A DNA stretch of 64,000 nucleotides from Pleurocapsa sp. PCC 7327 (GTDB lineage Bacteria > Cyanobacteriota > Cyanobacteriia > Cyanobacteriales > Microcystaceae). Numbering within the stretch: position 1 is the stretch's first letter; each line of letters starts with the position of its first letter. Below the pieces are notes generated by a model. The model saw only the letters and a program-made list of their open reading frames with translations, did not search any database and was not told where the DNA came from. Positions 8,185-17,938 of this stretch are shown piece by piece. A program made the translations under genes and the position numbers. The DNA lies in contig NC_019689.1 of assembly GCF_000317025.1 (NCBI RefSeq), forward strand, positions 4,046,024 to 4,110,023, in the 5' to 3' direction.

Positions 8185-9762
8185 ATGGCTAGTTTACCTA
8201 AGCAATTAGAGAACGGGAAGAGGACGGAACGAGAAAGACCGGGAGAAAATCAAGCCTCTAGTTCCTCTCCTCCGACTGCTTCGCCGCTTTCTGTTTTGCC
8301 GTCAGTGAGAGAAAATGAATTTCTGCCATCGGTCAGTCGTTGGATGACCTTGGGAGGGCTTTTTATGGTCGCTACGGTGGGGATAGCCCTTGTCTTGGCT
8401 GGAGCGATCGAATACAAAGTTACCGTTAAAGCGCGGGCTACTATCCGTCCTGCTGGCGAATTGCGTTTGGTTCAAGCTGCCACCGAGGGATTGGTGAAGG
8501 ACATTTGGGTGCAAGAGAATCAACCCGTCAAAAAAGGAGATGTCATTGTTACTCTGGATGATTCCCGCCTGCAAACTCAAAAAAGCCAATTGCAGAGTCA
8601 GAACCAACAAGCTATCTTACAACTGACTCAACTTAATGCCCAAATCCGAGCGATCGATACTCAGATTTTTGCAGAAACCAATCGAGCCAATCGTGCTGTA
8701 GCTTCTGCTCAAGCAGAACTAAGCCGCAGGCAGAGAGAGTATCGAGACCGGCAAATTAGCACTCTGACCGAAGTCCAAGAAGCTCAAGCCAACTTCAAAT
8801 CGTCCCAGAATGAATGGCAAAGAGCGCGGGCGGAGTTAAAGTCAGCTGAGGCGAATTTAAGATCGGCTGAAGCTTCTTTAAAAGTAGCCCGCAAGAGGCG
8901 CGCTCGCTATGAGAAAGTCGCCCGCGCAGGAGCTTTGTCTCAGGATCGATTAGAGGAAGCTCAAATCGCTGTCGCACAGCAAGAACAAGCGGTTGAGATC
9001 CAAAAAGCCACGATTGAGGCTCAAAAACAAACGATAGAACAGCGACAACAAGCAGTTAGAGCCTCTATTGCCAGACTGCAACGCGCCAAAACGACCCTCA
9101 ATCCTACTCAGGCAGAAGTCGCGATCGCCTCCGAACGGGTGGCTCAAGAAAAAGCTACGGGCGAAGCCGCCAGCGCTGCCTTGAGGAGAGAACGAGAAGC
9201 TCTGCTCCAGCAACGAATTGCCATTCAAAAACAGCTAGAACGGGACGAACGTCAACTCGAACAGATAGAAATCGACCTCAGAAACATGACGATTAGTGCG
9301 ACAGCAGACGGGATCGTTGCTAGGCTAAATTTACGCAACTCCGGTCAAACCGTGCGTTCTGGGCAGGAAATCGTTCAACTCGTTCCCCAAAATACTCCCT
9401 TGGCGATCAAAGCTGCTGTGTCGCCATCTGACATTAGCAGCGTCAAAGTTGGTCAGCAGGTGCAAATGCAGGTCTCTGCCTGCCCCTATCCAGATTACGG
9501 CACTCTCCCAGGTACGGTCAGCAAAATTTCCCCCGACACCATCAAATCTTCAGAGGTTAGTGGCAGCAATCCCGCTACCACGGTCAACCAGAGAACCGCT
9601 TTCTACAGGGTGATGATTGAGCCTAAAAGCCTGGTTCTTGGAAAAGGCAAAAACAAATGTACCATCCAATTAGGGATGGAGGGTAGAGCGGATATTATTT
9701 CTAGAGAAGAACCTTTTCTCCAATTCCTACTGAGGAAAGCAAGACTGCTTGTGGACGTTTAA
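8185..9762 (+). CDS. HlyD-family membrane fusion (adaptor) protein
   Basis: This periplasmic adaptor of type I secretion links an inner-membrane ABC exporter to the outer-membrane channel. The 525-aa protein has a Ser/Pro-rich cytoplasmic N-terminus, one membrane helix at about residues 54-75, a split lipoyl/barrel-sandwich part (LRLVQAATEGLVKDIWV and the later TADGIVARLN), a very long Ala/Gln/Glu coiled-coil hairpin (about 130-390) and a beta-barrel end. The start at 8185 (AGGAG upstream) lies just after the ABC stop. An ATG at 8119 preceded by GGAGG is an alternative that overlaps the ABC gene. The protein is intact, but its ATPase partner is broken. Confidence 0.88.
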   Translation: MASLPKQLENGKRTERERPGENQASSSSPPTASPLSVLPSVRENEFLPSVSRWMTLGGLFMVATVGIALVLAGAIEYKVTVKARATIRPAGELRLVQAATEGLVKDIWVQENQPVKKGDVIVTLDDSRLQTQKSQLQSQNQQAILQLTQLNAQIRAIDTQIFAETNRANRAVASAQAELSRRQREYRDRQISTLTEVQEAQANFKSSQNEWQRARAELKSAEANLRSAEASLKVARKRRARYEKVARAGALSQDRLEEAQIAVAQQEQAVEIQKATIEAQKQTIEQRQQAVRASIARLQRAKTTLNPTQAEVAIASERVAQEKATGEAASAALRREREALLQQRIAIQKQLERDERQLEQIEIDLRNMTISATADGIVARLNLRNSGQTVRSGQEIVQLVPQNTPLAIKAAVSPSDISSVKVGQQVQMQVSACPYPDYGTLPGTVSKISPDTIKSSEVSGSNPATTVNQRTAFYRVMIEPKSLVLGKGKNKCTIQLGMEGRADIISREEPFLQFLLRKARLLVDV

Positions 9763-9780
9763 AGTGCGATCGGGTTTTCG

Positions 9781-10467
9781 CTATCGCGTTCTCTTCGTAC
9801 CGGGAAGCCTCTTGTCCGAGGGAGCTTGGGAGATAGCATTAGGAGATAGCTGCTGTCGTCCGTTGCGAATCACCTGCAACATTTCGCCAAGCTGGTGTTC
9901 GATATTACTCAGGACGCGATCGGCATATTCGTCGGCACCATTTTGGATCTCCGCACATTCGGCTTGCGTCCGCTTCAACATTTCCTGAAATTCTTGCTGG
10001 GCTGCGCGGCGCATTTGCTCGATTTCAGCAAAAGTCTGTCGTTGCAAGGCTTCGCACTCTTGCTGAACTTGCTGTCGGATTTGATGGGCTTCCCCTTGTG
10101 CCCGTTGCACAATTGCCATCTCATCCTCAATTTGTGCTGCCCGTTGGTGAGCCGATTGAATGATCTGTTGTGCGTACTCTTCTGCTTCCGATAAAATTTC
10201 CTGCCTCTGCTGAAGGATTTCCATCGCTTTCTCAAAGGCTTCAGGCAAATTCATTCTCACCAAATCTAATTGATTTAGCAATCTATCCTCATCTACCAAC
10301 GTTCGACGACTCATAGGAACGCGAGGACTATCAAGAATTATCTCTTCGAGTCGGTCGAGTTCTCGTTGAAGATCGAAATCCATAGCACGACCGGGCTTAG
10401 ACATATTAATCTGTTCGAGTGGACCGTCTTTAGATGAATTACCTGAAGATAGATCTGAGCGAAACAT
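9781..10467 (-). CDS. DivIVA-like coiled-coil protein
   Basis: The 228-aa, Gln/Glu/Ala-rich protein has a conserved N-terminal block (LDRLEEIILDSPRVPMSRRT, then VDEDRLLNQLDLVRMNLPEAF) followed by one long coiled coil (about 70-200). The block resembles cyanobacterial DivIVA/Cdv3-type or ATP-synthase-b-like proteins that act in cell division or membrane curvature. It precedes coaD on the same strand (gap about 30 bp upstream of the coaD stop), and the two may be co-transcribed. The start is uncertain: ATG at 10467, or in-frame ATGs at 10404 and 10383. The convergent HlyD gene ends 18 bp away. Confidence 0.72.
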   Translation of the reverse strand: MFRSDLSSGNSSKDGPLEQINMSKPGRAMDFDLQRELDRLEEIILDSPRVPMSRRTLVDEDRLLNQLDLVRMNLPEAFEKAMEILQQRQEILSEAEEYAQQIIQSAHQRAAQIEDEMAIVQRAQGEAHQIRQQVQQECEALQRQTFAEIEQMRRAAQQEFQEMLKRTQAECAEIQNGADEYADRVLSNIEHQLGEMLQVIRNGRQQLSPNAISQAPSDKRLPGTKRTR

Positions 10468-10523
10468 AAAATGATAAATATTTTTCTTTAACAATAGCTT
10501 ATCAATGAATTTAGAATCTCTTT

Positions 10524-10997
10524 TTAAGAGTAATATTGATAAATGTCTCTGGCGACATTCTCTGGAACTAGGTGAGCGACGGAACCGCCAAATTTAGCAA
10601 TTTCTTTAACAATACTGCTACTCAAAAAACTGTACTCTTTAGCCGTTGCTAAAAACACCGTTTCGATTTCATCTCGCAATGTTTTGTTGGTGTGAGCCAT
10701 CTGTAATTCTTTTTCAAAGTCGGAAAGCACTCGCAGTCCTCGCAAGAGAACTCTAGCGTTACGCAATTTAGCATACTCCACTGTCAGCCCGAGAAAACTA
10801 TCAACTTCTACATTCGGAAGATGTTGAGTACAGTGACGAATTTGTTCGAGTCGTTTCTCTACTGAAAACATTGGTTGCTTGCTAGTATTACACAACACAG
10901 CAACGATAACCCTCTCAAATAGTTGTCCCGCTCTTTCGATGAGATCGAGATGACCCAAAGTAATCGGATCGAAGCTACCAGGATAAATTGCAATCAC
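10524..10997 (-). CDS. coaD: Phosphopantetheine adenylyltransferase
   Basis: This enzyme transfers AMP from ATP to 4'-phosphopantetheine, the fourth step of coenzyme A synthesis. At 157 aa it is a standard-length nucleotidyltransferase. It has the motif [16 protein letters not shown] at residues 5-20 (the T/HxGH nucleotide site) and the C-terminal [12 protein letters not shown] block corresponding to ISSTxVR. It starts at the ATG at 10997 and lies upstream of the DivIVA-like gene on the same strand. Confidence 0.95.
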   Translation of the reverse strand: MIAIYPGSFDPITLGHLDLIERAGQLFERVIVAVLCNTSKQPMFSVEKRLEQIRHCTQHLPNVEVDSFLGLTVEYAKLRNARVLLRGLRVLSDFEKELQMAHTNKTLRDEIETVFLATAKEYSFLSSSIVKEIAKFGGSVAHLVPENVARDIYQYYS

Positions 10998-11107
10998 GAG
11001 TCAATTATATATTCCAAATTTGTCTGAGAGTTATTATTCTCTGTTTGCTCGCCTAAAAGCAAGCCCTAATTGTAGACTATTCTTTAGAGATAAAGTCTAA
11101 AGAAACT

Positions 11108-11290
11108 ATGAACCCTGGAAAACTTCTCGTACTTGCCGCTATAGCGATTATCGTCCTCAAGTTCGTTGCCTCCCTATTCGGCAAAGGAGATCTCCTTATC
11201 TTAAATAGATTGGTTACTGTTCTACTCGCTCTGTTCGTTACCGTTGAGCTTGTTAAGTTAGGGCAAATCCTCTGGGAAAGATTTGTTTAA
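11108..11290 (+). CDS. Small two-helix membrane protein, unknown
   Basis: A 60-aa frame with two hydrophobic stretches (LVLAAIAIIVLKFVASLF and LVTVLLALFVTVELVKLG) separated by a short polar loop around GKGDLLILNR. An ATG at 11108 follows AAAGAAAC, a weak ribosome site. It is divergent from coaD. No family is recognised. It could be a genuine small membrane protein or chance; the absence of stops and the clean two-helix pattern favour a gene. Confidence 0.5.
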   Translation: MNPGKLLVLAAIAIIVLKFVASLFGKGDLLILNRLVTVLLALFVTVELVKLGQILWERFV

Positions 11291-11425
11291 GCATAAAATT
11301 AGAAGCAGGTAGTCCAAACTAATAACTCTTTTGCCTATCTAACATTGACAAGAAAGAGATAGGTTATTGTTTAAACTTGTCAGTTTTTGCTCTAGACATT
11401 TTGTTGTTCTATTGAGAGTTAGTTA

Positions 11426-11466
11426 ATTAAAAAAAGGAACGTACTTTAATCAATCGCTCGTTCCTT
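11426..11466 (-). terminator. Rho-independent terminator of the HNH gene
   Basis: On the minus strand, AAGGAACG (11459-11466) pairs with CGTTCCTT (11434-11441) and is followed by a run of seven T. The stem starts at the stop codon of the HNH endonuclease gene. A longer weak stem further upstream on the plus strand (CCTATCT...AGATAGG, about 11333-11365) may terminate the small membrane gene. Confidence 0.7.
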
Positions 11467-11968
11467 AACTAATTCCTCCTATTACATATTTTTGCCACTC
11501 TTGATTGAGATTGCCCCTAGTGTGTTTGACAATTTCAAAGTGAAGGCTACTGTAAGGTTTTCGCGGTTGATGCCTCAGATGCATGCCTGCTTCTTTTGGG
11601 GTGCGATTGCCTTTTTTGACATTGCAACGCACACAAGCCGTTACTAAATTTTCCCAGGTATCTCCACCACCGCGCGAGCGCGGGATCACATGATCTAGGG
11701 TTAATTGCTCTCCTTTGTAATTACAGTATTGACAACTGTGACGATCTCGTTCGAGAATATTGCGGCGGGTTAGGGGAATTTCTTTGTAGGGAACGCGAAC
11801 GTAATGTCGCAGTCGAATGACAGAAGGAAGCGGAAAGTTGGCATACACTTGTTGACCGTTATGTTCTAACTGCTCTGCTTTGCCTTTGAGTAATAAAACG
11901 ACCGCCCTTCGCCAACTGGTGATATTGAGCGGTTCGTATGAGGCATTTAACACCAGAACCTTGCCCAT
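11465..11968 (-). CDS. HNH endonuclease family protein
   Basis: The 167-aa protein begins [20 protein letters not shown], the usual start of this widespread cyanobacterial HNH family. It holds a zinc-type HNH module: CQYC, then [20 protein letters not shown] with the catalytic His and Asn, then [13 protein letters not shown]. The frame is open 46 codons further upstream, but the ATG at 11966-11968 gives the family N-terminus. Its natural substrate is not known. The 320 bp between it and the next gene hold no recognisable feature. Confidence 0.88.
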   Translation of the reverse strand: MGKVLVLNASYEPLNITSWRRAVVLLLKGKAEQLEHNGQQVYANFPLPSVIRLRHYVRVPYKEIPLTRRNILERDRHSCQYCNYKGEQLTLDHVIPRSRGGGDTWENLVTACVRCNVKKGNRTPKEAGMHLRHQPRKPYSSLHFEIVKHTRGNLNQEWQKYVIGGIS

Positions 11969-12288
11969 CGATATCGAAGAGTAAATAATTTTATCCCAGA
12001 TGGTAGCATACTTGACTTTAGACTGTCTGCTATGGCAAGCAAGAAAAAGGCAATCTTCGCAATTATTTCCCCGATCGCGAATTGATAATTGAAAATTGTG
12101 CTTCAAAAACTGGGTTTTTCATAATCATGTTCCCTTGGTTTTTCTCGATTGGCTTTTCGATCTATTCCCTAAGTTAGATCGACGCGCAAAATTTTTCTTT
12201 GAGTTTCTTTCGTCTAATAGATGCATAACCTAGGAGAAACTTGTTCAAATAGCAATGAAGTTACACAAAAGATCGGGATAAAAAGTAA

Positions 12289-13058
12289 ATGCCTGAAGAA
12301 TACCCAACAGAACGCACGATTACCGCCGTTTTTAAACAAGAAAGCCAGATTAATGACGTAATTAAGCGTTTGTTAGACAGAGGAGTGTCCCGCGACCATA
12401 TCTCCGTTATGGGCAGAAATTTTCAGTCCCAAACGCGCATTACTGGCTTTATCACCAAAAAAGATGTCATTCTCAGCGGACTCAAAAATGGAGCTATTTT
12501 CGGGTCTTTATTTGGTTCTTTTCTGAGTCTGCTAACAGGAGTTGGAGTCCTATTTATCCCCTTCGTCGGTTCGGTAGTTGCCGCAGGTCCGATTAGCTCG
12601 ATTTTACTGGGAGCGGCAAGCGGCGCGATCGCTGGAAGTGCAGGAGCTGGCTTAGCATCAGCACTCGCTACCCTCGGCATGCCACAAGACAAGGCAGCTA
12701 TTTATGAAACCCGTCTAAAAGCCGGAGATTTTATCGTCATAGTGGAAGTTCCTGCCGATAAATCCGGGGAATTTCAACTCTTACTCGAAAGCGCTGGCGG
12801 AGAGGAAATTCACACCACCAATGCTCCCTTATCTCGTGTTTGTCGCGGTCGTTGTGGGGCAGCCCAGAAGACTTATCGCCCGAAGTTCGCTCCCATCTCT
12901 CACCAGCTGCTCAGAAAATCTTTATCGAGCGCTACAACGCCGTTTGTGATGAGACCAATGACGAAATCCAGGCAGAGCATGCCGCTTGGGACAAGATTCG
13001 CCAAGAATATGAGGAAGACGAAAACGGCATTTGGTCTAAGGCTAAAGTAGCAGTTTAA
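12289..13058 (+). pseudogene. Stress-type membrane protein fused to ChaB domain, frameshifted
   Basis: Frame 1 from 12289 encodes an N-terminal general-stress-like domain ([20 protein letters not shown]), a Gly/Ala-rich hydrophobic centre (about 65-130) and the following beta segment ([15 protein letters not shown]). Near residue 185 (about 12830-12858) homology stops in frame 1 and resumes in frame 3 as [20 protein letters not shown]...[21 protein letters not shown], a ChaB domain ending at 13058. In other cyanobacteria these parts form one protein of about 250 aa. A single-base indel, for example in the GGGG near 12855, would restore it. It may be a true mutation or a sequence error. Confidence 0.72.
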
Positions 13059-13097
13059 TCTTCCTCTTAGGGTTTGGCATTGCCAAACCCGTACCTC

Positions 13098-13174
13098 GTC
13101 CATTGAAATGGACTGTGTATAATAGTCCTCTTGAAGAAGACTTGGGCTGTTAGCTTGGGATTTGAATCCCAAGC
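13098..13174 (+). repeat. Double-hairpin repeat, copy 1
   Basis: Hairpin I is AGTCCTCT-TGA-AGAAGACT (13124-13142, one mismatch). The linker TGGGCTGTTA follows, then hairpin II GCTTGGGATT-TG-AATCCCAAGC (13153-13174, 10 perfect pairs). A further hairpin, GTCCATT-GA-AATGGAC (13098-13113), lies just upstream. The architecture matches the copies near 17939, 24742 and 57403. It sits between the ChaB-type gene and the next stress-type gene. Confidence 0.7.
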
Positions 13175-13335
13175 GAGTCTAAGGTCGGGCGGGGGGTTCG
13201 CAGTGCGCAATTTTTCGAGAGTACGAGCAAGTACCGATCATCGTAATTGCGAATTGCCTTTGCATCACCTACTAGCAAACCCGAAGGGTAACTGATAAAT
13301 TGTAGTTATCCCCTCATCGCAACCGATTGAGAACG

Positions 13336-13842
13336 ATGAACTATCTGATTGCCGTACTACCCGATCGCACTAAGGCAGAAGCTGCCTACACCGCACTCGA
13401 AAAAGCTGGCATTCCCACCGAGCAACTAACGATTCTCGGTCAAGGCTACAAAACGGCAGACGAATTCGGTTTAATCGATCCTAAAGAGCAAGCCAAGAAA
13501 CGAGCTATCCTGATGGCATACTGGCTAGTTCCCTTCGGTTTTGCTGCGGGTTATGTATTTAATCTGATTACTGGTTTGGATACCTTTGACTGGGCAGGAG
13601 AACCGGGCAACCACATTTTAGGCGGACTTGCAGGCGCAATTGCGGGCGCAATGGGAAGCATCTTCGTTGGCGGTGGCGTTGGTTTGTCATCCGGTAGCGG
13701 TGATGCCCTCTCTTACCGCAATCGCCTCAATGCAGGTAAATATATTATCGTGGTGAAAGGATCGGAAACGATTAAAAATCAAGCAACTGCTATTCTCCGC
13801 GAGTTTGAGCCAGAAAATCTCCAAGGTTACAAAGAATCTTGA
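13336..13842 (+). CDS. Conserved cyanobacterial glycine-rich stress-type membrane protein
   Basis: The 168-aa protein starts MNYLIAVLPDRTKAEAAYTA, an N-terminal fold like that of the neighbour at 12289 (a short beta-alpha domain typical of general stress proteins). Two hydrophobic segments follow: AILMAYWLVPFGFAAGYVFN, and a Gly/Ala run near 95-120 resembling glycine-zipper membrane helices. The end again has a beta segment (YIIVVKGSE). The ATG at 13336 was chosen; an in-frame TTG lies 9 bp earlier. The molecular function is unknown. Its similarity to the previous gene suggests an old tandem duplication. Confidence 0.78.
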   Translation: MNYLIAVLPDRTKAEAAYTALEKAGIPTEQLTILGQGYKTADEFGLIDPKEQAKKRAILMAYWLVPFGFAAGYVFNLITGLDTFDWAGEPGNHILGGLAGAIAGAMGSIFVGGGVGLSSGSGDALSYRNRLNAGKYIIVVKGSETIKNQATAILREFEPENLQGYKES

Positions 13843-13844
13843 GA

Positions 13845-13915
13845 TTGGTCATTGGTCATCGATCGTCGGTCATTAGCCTTAAATTAGCCTTAAATTAAGG
13901 GACGAATGACAAAGG
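13845..13915. repeat. Short tandem repeat tract (STRR type, TCATTGG)
   Basis: Degenerate copies of TCATTGG and related units (TTGGTCATTGGTCATCG...) and a duplicated TAGCCTTAAAT occupy the gap before the S4 gene. Such heptamer-like repeats are typical of cyanobacterial intergenic DNA. Confidence 0.6.
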
Positions 13916-13921
13916 TAAAAT

Positions 13922-14701
13922 ATGCTGCCAAGAGAAGAATTATTAAAAGGGGTCGAGAATCGAGAAGAAATTGCTCGCATCGTCGATAAAGCCGAACAAG
14001 CTCTCAGAACCTGGGAAGTGGCTTTAACGGACTTTCTCTCGCCCCCCGTTTTGGCAGAAGCGCAGCAAATTTTTGGACGTTTGACCGAAATCGAGTATAT
14101 TGCTTGGGGAGGCTATCCGCAGGCAGAACGCCAGCGAATCGGAATGGCGCGATCGGACATTCCACTGGATCTTTCGCAAATTCAAATAACTGCTCTCGAT
14201 ATTGCAGGAAATTTCCTCTTCGATCCCGCCAATCATCGAGATTTTTTAGGCGCGATTTTAGGAACTGGAATCGTCCGCGATAAGGTAGGAGACATTATCG
14301 TTTTAGGAGAAAGAGGCGCACAAGTTCTCGTCGTGCCAGAAATAGCAGAATTTTTGGAAACATCTTTAGTGCAAGTGCGTTCCGTGCCCGTCAAGACTCA
14401 GCGCATCGATTTGAGCGAACTTAAGGTATGTCCGCCTCAGAAAAAAGAGATAACAACGGTTGAAGCTTCGATGCGACTAGATGCGATCGCTTCGGCAGGA
14501 TTTGGGATGTCTCGCAGCAAGATGGCAGACGCGATCGCGGCGGGAGAGGTTAGAGTCAATTGGAAAGAGGTGACACAAGCTAGCTATACGGTCAAAATGG
14601 GAGACTTAATCTCGGTGCGGGGGAAAGGGCGCTTGCAAGTCAATGAAGTCGATCTCACCAAAAAACAACGCTATCGCGTGCAACTAACCCGTTTTATTTA
14701 G
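13922..14701 (+). CDS. Photosystem II S4-domain protein
   Basis: The 259-aa protein belongs to the cyanobacterial and plastid family named photosystem II S4-domain protein (YlmH-like). The N-terminal and middle parts (MLPREELLKGVENREEIARI; WGGYPQAERQRIGM; GAILGTGIVRDKVGDIIV) form the YlmH-type fold. The C-terminus (about 185-250; RLDAIASAGFGMSRSKMADA) is an S4 RNA-binding domain. YlmH relatives act in division or ribosome rescue; the exact cyanobacterial role is not settled. It ends one base before the convergent P-type ATPase stop. Confidence 0.88.
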   Translation: MLPREELLKGVENREEIARIVDKAEQALRTWEVALTDFLSPPVLAEAQQIFGRLTEIEYIAWGGYPQAERQRIGMARSDIPLDLSQIQITALDIAGNFLFDPANHRDFLGAILGTGIVRDKVGDIIVLGERGAQVLVVPEIAEFLETSLVQVRSVPVKTQRIDLSELKVCPPQKKEITTVEASMRLDAIASAGFGMSRSKMADAIAAGEVRVNWKEVTQASYTVKMGDLISVRGKGRLQVNEVDLTKKQRYRVQLTRFI

Positions 14702-14702
14702 C

Positions 14703-17420
14703 TTAAACCGCGATTCTTCTAAACTTTCTATTCTTAAAAAGTTTCCAGATTTGAATAATTAATAATGGAATTGTACTCATTCCCAAAATTAATCCCCATT
14801 GCTCTAAACTGGGAGGATCGATTAGTAGTACTTGTGCTATGAAGGGAACATAGACAGCTATGAGAATCAGTCCCGTACAAATCAGTAGCGCTAACCAAAT
14901 AAAGCGATTTTGAGTTATCTCATTGCGGAACAAACGAGAGTCGCTATCGCGCATATTGAAGACGTGCCAAAGTCTTGTAAAAGCTAGGGTAAGGAATGAG
15001 ATCGTAACCGCCCTGCGTTCCTCCAAACCCAACACCCTAAGAGAGAAAATAAATACGCCGAGAATGGTAGCAGCGATAATAATTCCGTAACCCGCGATCG
15101 CGCCCCAGTGACGGCGAGTTAAAATTGGCTCGTGACTGGGACGAGGAGGATGCTTCATTTGTTGGGGATTACCCTCTCCAACTCCCAAGGCTAGGGCAGG
15201 GAAAACATCGTTAACCGCATTGATAAAAAGAATTTGCAAGGGAAATAAAGGTAAAGGCAGGTTAGCGATAGAAGCTACGGCTACGGCAATAATTTGTCCG
15301 GTATTGCCAGAAAGCAAATAGAGGGTAAACTTGCGGATGTTGGCAAAAATTGCCCGTCCCTGTTCGATCGCGGCAACGATGGTGGAGAAGGCATCGTCCT
15401 GAAGCACCATATCTGCTGCTTCGCGGGCTACTTGTGTACCGCGCTTGCCCATGGCAATGCCGATGTCTGCTTTTTTCAAAGCTGGAGCATCGTTAACCCC
15501 ATCTCCCGTCATGGCAACTACCGCACCTGCTTGTTGGTGAATGGCAATCAAGTTGAGCTTTTGTTCGGGACTGACGCGGGCAAAAATCGGAACTTGTCGA
15601 AGTTGAAGTTTTTCTTGGTCGGATAACTCGTCTGGATTTTTCAATTCTTTGCCCAGTCTCGCTTCTGCTTCTTGCTCGCTGGTCAAACCTACCGCTAATC
15701 CAATCTGTCGAGCGGTGATCGGTTGGTCTCCCGTCAGCATAATTACTCGAATTCCCGCTTGCTGACATTCTTTAATCGCAGCTTTGGCATCCTGTCGCGG
15801 GGGATCTAGGAGTCCCAAAATGCCGAGGAATGTCAGTTGCTCGTAAGCAGGGGCATCGGGATTATCGACGGTTTTCTCTGCCAAAGCCAGAATCCGCAAC
15901 CCATCTCGCGCCATGCGATCGCCTCGTTCTTGCCAGTAGTCGCGGTCTTGTTGGCTCATCGGTTGGGATCCCTCTGGCGTTAGCTTGTGGGTGCAGGCGG
16001 GAAGGACGGACTCCGAGGCACCTTTGACGGCAAAGTGATAACCATCTCCAGCTTTGTGAATGGTCGCCATCATTTTCGTCTCCGACTCAAATGCCACCTC
16101 GCGCACTTCGGGAAACTCACTGAGCAGTTCCTCTTTGTGAATTCCGGCTTTTGCCCCAGCGACTAACAGCGCCACTTCCATCGGATCGCCGATCGCATTG
16201 TCGTTGCTGCTTTCGGGTAAGTGAGCGTTATTGCACAGAACGCCTACTTCTAAAGCCGAACGCAAGATCTTCTCTTTTAACGGATCGATTTTCCTGCCTT
16301 GGCGGGTAAACTCTCCTTTCGCTTCAAGGGCTTCTCCAGTAACCTGTACTTCTCCCGATTCGAGGACAATCTGGGTAACAGTCATGCGGTTTTCGGTGAG
16401 AGTACCCGTTTTATCGGTGCAAATGATGCTCGTCGCCCCCAACGTTTCCACCGCCGAGAGGCGATTGATCAGGGCGTTGCGCTTCGCCATGCGCCACATT
16501 CCCCGCGCCAAAGCTACGGTAGCGACGATTGGCAGTCCTTCTGGAACGGCGCCCACTGCCAGGGCGACCGCCGTTACTATCATTAAATACAAATCTTTGC
16601 CGCCGAGAATCCCCGCGATCGCGACCAACACTACAATAATCGCAGTTACCCAAATCAGGTTTTGACCCAATTTATCCAGCCGTTTTTCTAAGGGGGTGAT
16701 TTCTTCTTTTGCTGAGGCTGTCAGGGAGGAGATATGACCCAACTCCGTGTTCATTCCCGTGGCTACAACTACCCCTTCTCCAGTCCCTCTAGTAATTGCC
16801 GTCCCCTTGAACAACATGTTGGTGCGTTCTGCCAAGGGTAAATCTCTCTCTAAAGTGTCTGCGGTTTTACTGACGGGAACCGATTCGCCTGTCAATGCAG
16901 ATTCATCGGCTTGTAATTTAGAAGCTTCTAGGATGCGCAGATCGGCAGGAACTAAATCGCCGCCTTCAAAGACAACGATATCTCCGAGAACTATTTCTTC
17001 AGAGGGGATTTCCTGCACTCTGCCATCCCTGCGCACTTTGGCATAAGTGCGACTGAGTCGCTGCAAAGACTCCATCGAATTGACAGCTTTCACCTCTGTC
17101 ACAAACCCAATACCGGCATTGAGGAGGATGGCAATCAAAATCGCAATTCCCTCAACCCACTCTTGAAAAGAAAACGAGAGAATTGCCGCTACTGCTAGCA
17201 AGCCAACGATCGGGCTTTTAAACTGCTCGAGCGCAATTTGCCAATTACTGCGACGCTTTAGCTGCTGCAAGCGATTCCAACCATATTGCTGTCGTCTTCT
17301 CTCGATTTCGGATGCTGGCAGTCCGCGATCGCGATCGACTGACAAGATTTTGAGAACATCTGTTATTGCATGGGAACTAGCTTCTACGGAATCTAATAAA
17401 TCTATGTTTGCGTTAGTCAT
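14703..17420 (-). CDS. P-type cation-transporting ATPase (Ca2+/PMR1-like, type II)
   Basis: The 905-aa pump has the cation-ATPase N-terminal domain, the actuator motif TGES (177-180), the membrane motif PEGLP (293-297) typical of SERCA/PMR1 calcium pumps, the phosphorylation site DKTGTLT with D336, the nucleotide-binding domain, the hinge TGDGVNDAPA and six C-terminal helices. PEGLP argues for Ca2+ (or Mn2+) rather than a heavy-metal pump; cyanobacterial relatives are called PacL or Pma1. The substrate is inferred, not shown. It is monocistronic and convergent with the S4 gene. Confidence 0.92.
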   Translation of the reverse strand: MTNANIDLLDSVEASSHAITDVLKILSVDRDRGLPASEIERRRQQYGWNRLQQLKRRSNWQIALEQFKSPIVGLLAVAAILSFSFQEWVEGIAILIAILLNAGIGFVTEVKAVNSMESLQRLSRTYAKVRRDGRVQEIPSEEIVLGDIVVFEGGDLVPADLRILEASKLQADESALTGESVPVSKTADTLERDLPLAERTNMLFKGTAITRGTGEGVVVATGMNTELGHISSLTASAKEEITPLEKRLDKLGQNLIWVTAIIVVLVAIAGILGGKDLYLMIVTAVALAVGAVPEGLPIVATVALARGMWRMAKRNALINRLSAVETLGATSIICTDKTGTLTENRMTVTQIVLESGEVQVTGEALEAKGEFTRQGRKIDPLKEKILRSALEVGVLCNNAHLPESSNDNAIGDPMEVALLVAGAKAGIHKEELLSEFPEVREVAFESETKMMATIHKAGDGYHFAVKGASESVLPACTHKLTPEGSQPMSQQDRDYWQERGDRMARDGLRILALAEKTVDNPDAPAYEQLTFLGILGLLDPPRQDAKAAIKECQQAGIRVIMLTGDQPITARQIGLAVGLTSEQEAEARLGKELKNPDELSDQEKLQLRQVPIFARVSPEQKLNLIAIHQQAGAVVAMTGDGVNDAPALKKADIGIAMGKRGTQVAREAADMVLQDDAFSTIVAAIEQGRAIFANIRKFTLYLLSGNTGQIIAVAVASIANLPLPLFPLQILFINAVNDVFPALALGVGEGNPQQMKHPPRPSHEPILTRRHWGAIAGYGIIIAATILGVFIFSLRVLGLEERRAVTISFLTLAFTRLWHVFNMRDSDSRLFRNEITQNRFIWLALLICTGLILIAVYVPFIAQVLLIDPPSLEQWGLILGMSTIPLLIIQIWKLFKNRKFRRIAV

Positions 17421-17938
17421 GTTCTCAATTTCCGATCGATCGGTTCGACATCGGCAATGCTTTTTATACTAAAGCGAGTTCATCAATTTATCCTCTGCCT
17501 TATTGTAGATTTATTCCTTCGGTATCGGTTAGATTTTGGTTCAAAATCTTTACAATTTAAGGCTTCTTCCGACAGGAATTCAATTGGATGAACGGGACAT
17601 TTAAGAAGATAATCCCTGGTACAATAAATGCAGTCGGAACAGGGAATTTGATGCTTTTTTAGCTAGTTGATATTTATTTTGCAAATTTTCCAACTTTTCC
17701 ATACCAAAAACTAAGAAGAGATGAAACATGATTATTTTTTCTATATTAAACTCAATTTATTTTTGGGAGTTTTAAAAATAGGGAATTGTAAATTAATATT
17801 TATCGATAATGATCGCTGACCACTTTTCATATCTTGCATCAGTATGTTATTGTTAAAACCTCCTGATAACAGTAGGCAGAGTTATTTCATTCTGACTTGA
17901 TTTCGCCAATAAATTTATTTCTTAAAACCCAAATATCA

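Noticed and set aside
13150-13180. GATTTGAATCCC resembles a tRNA T arm
   Set aside because: No acceptor, D or anticodon stem can be built around it; it is the second stem of the double-hairpin repeat.
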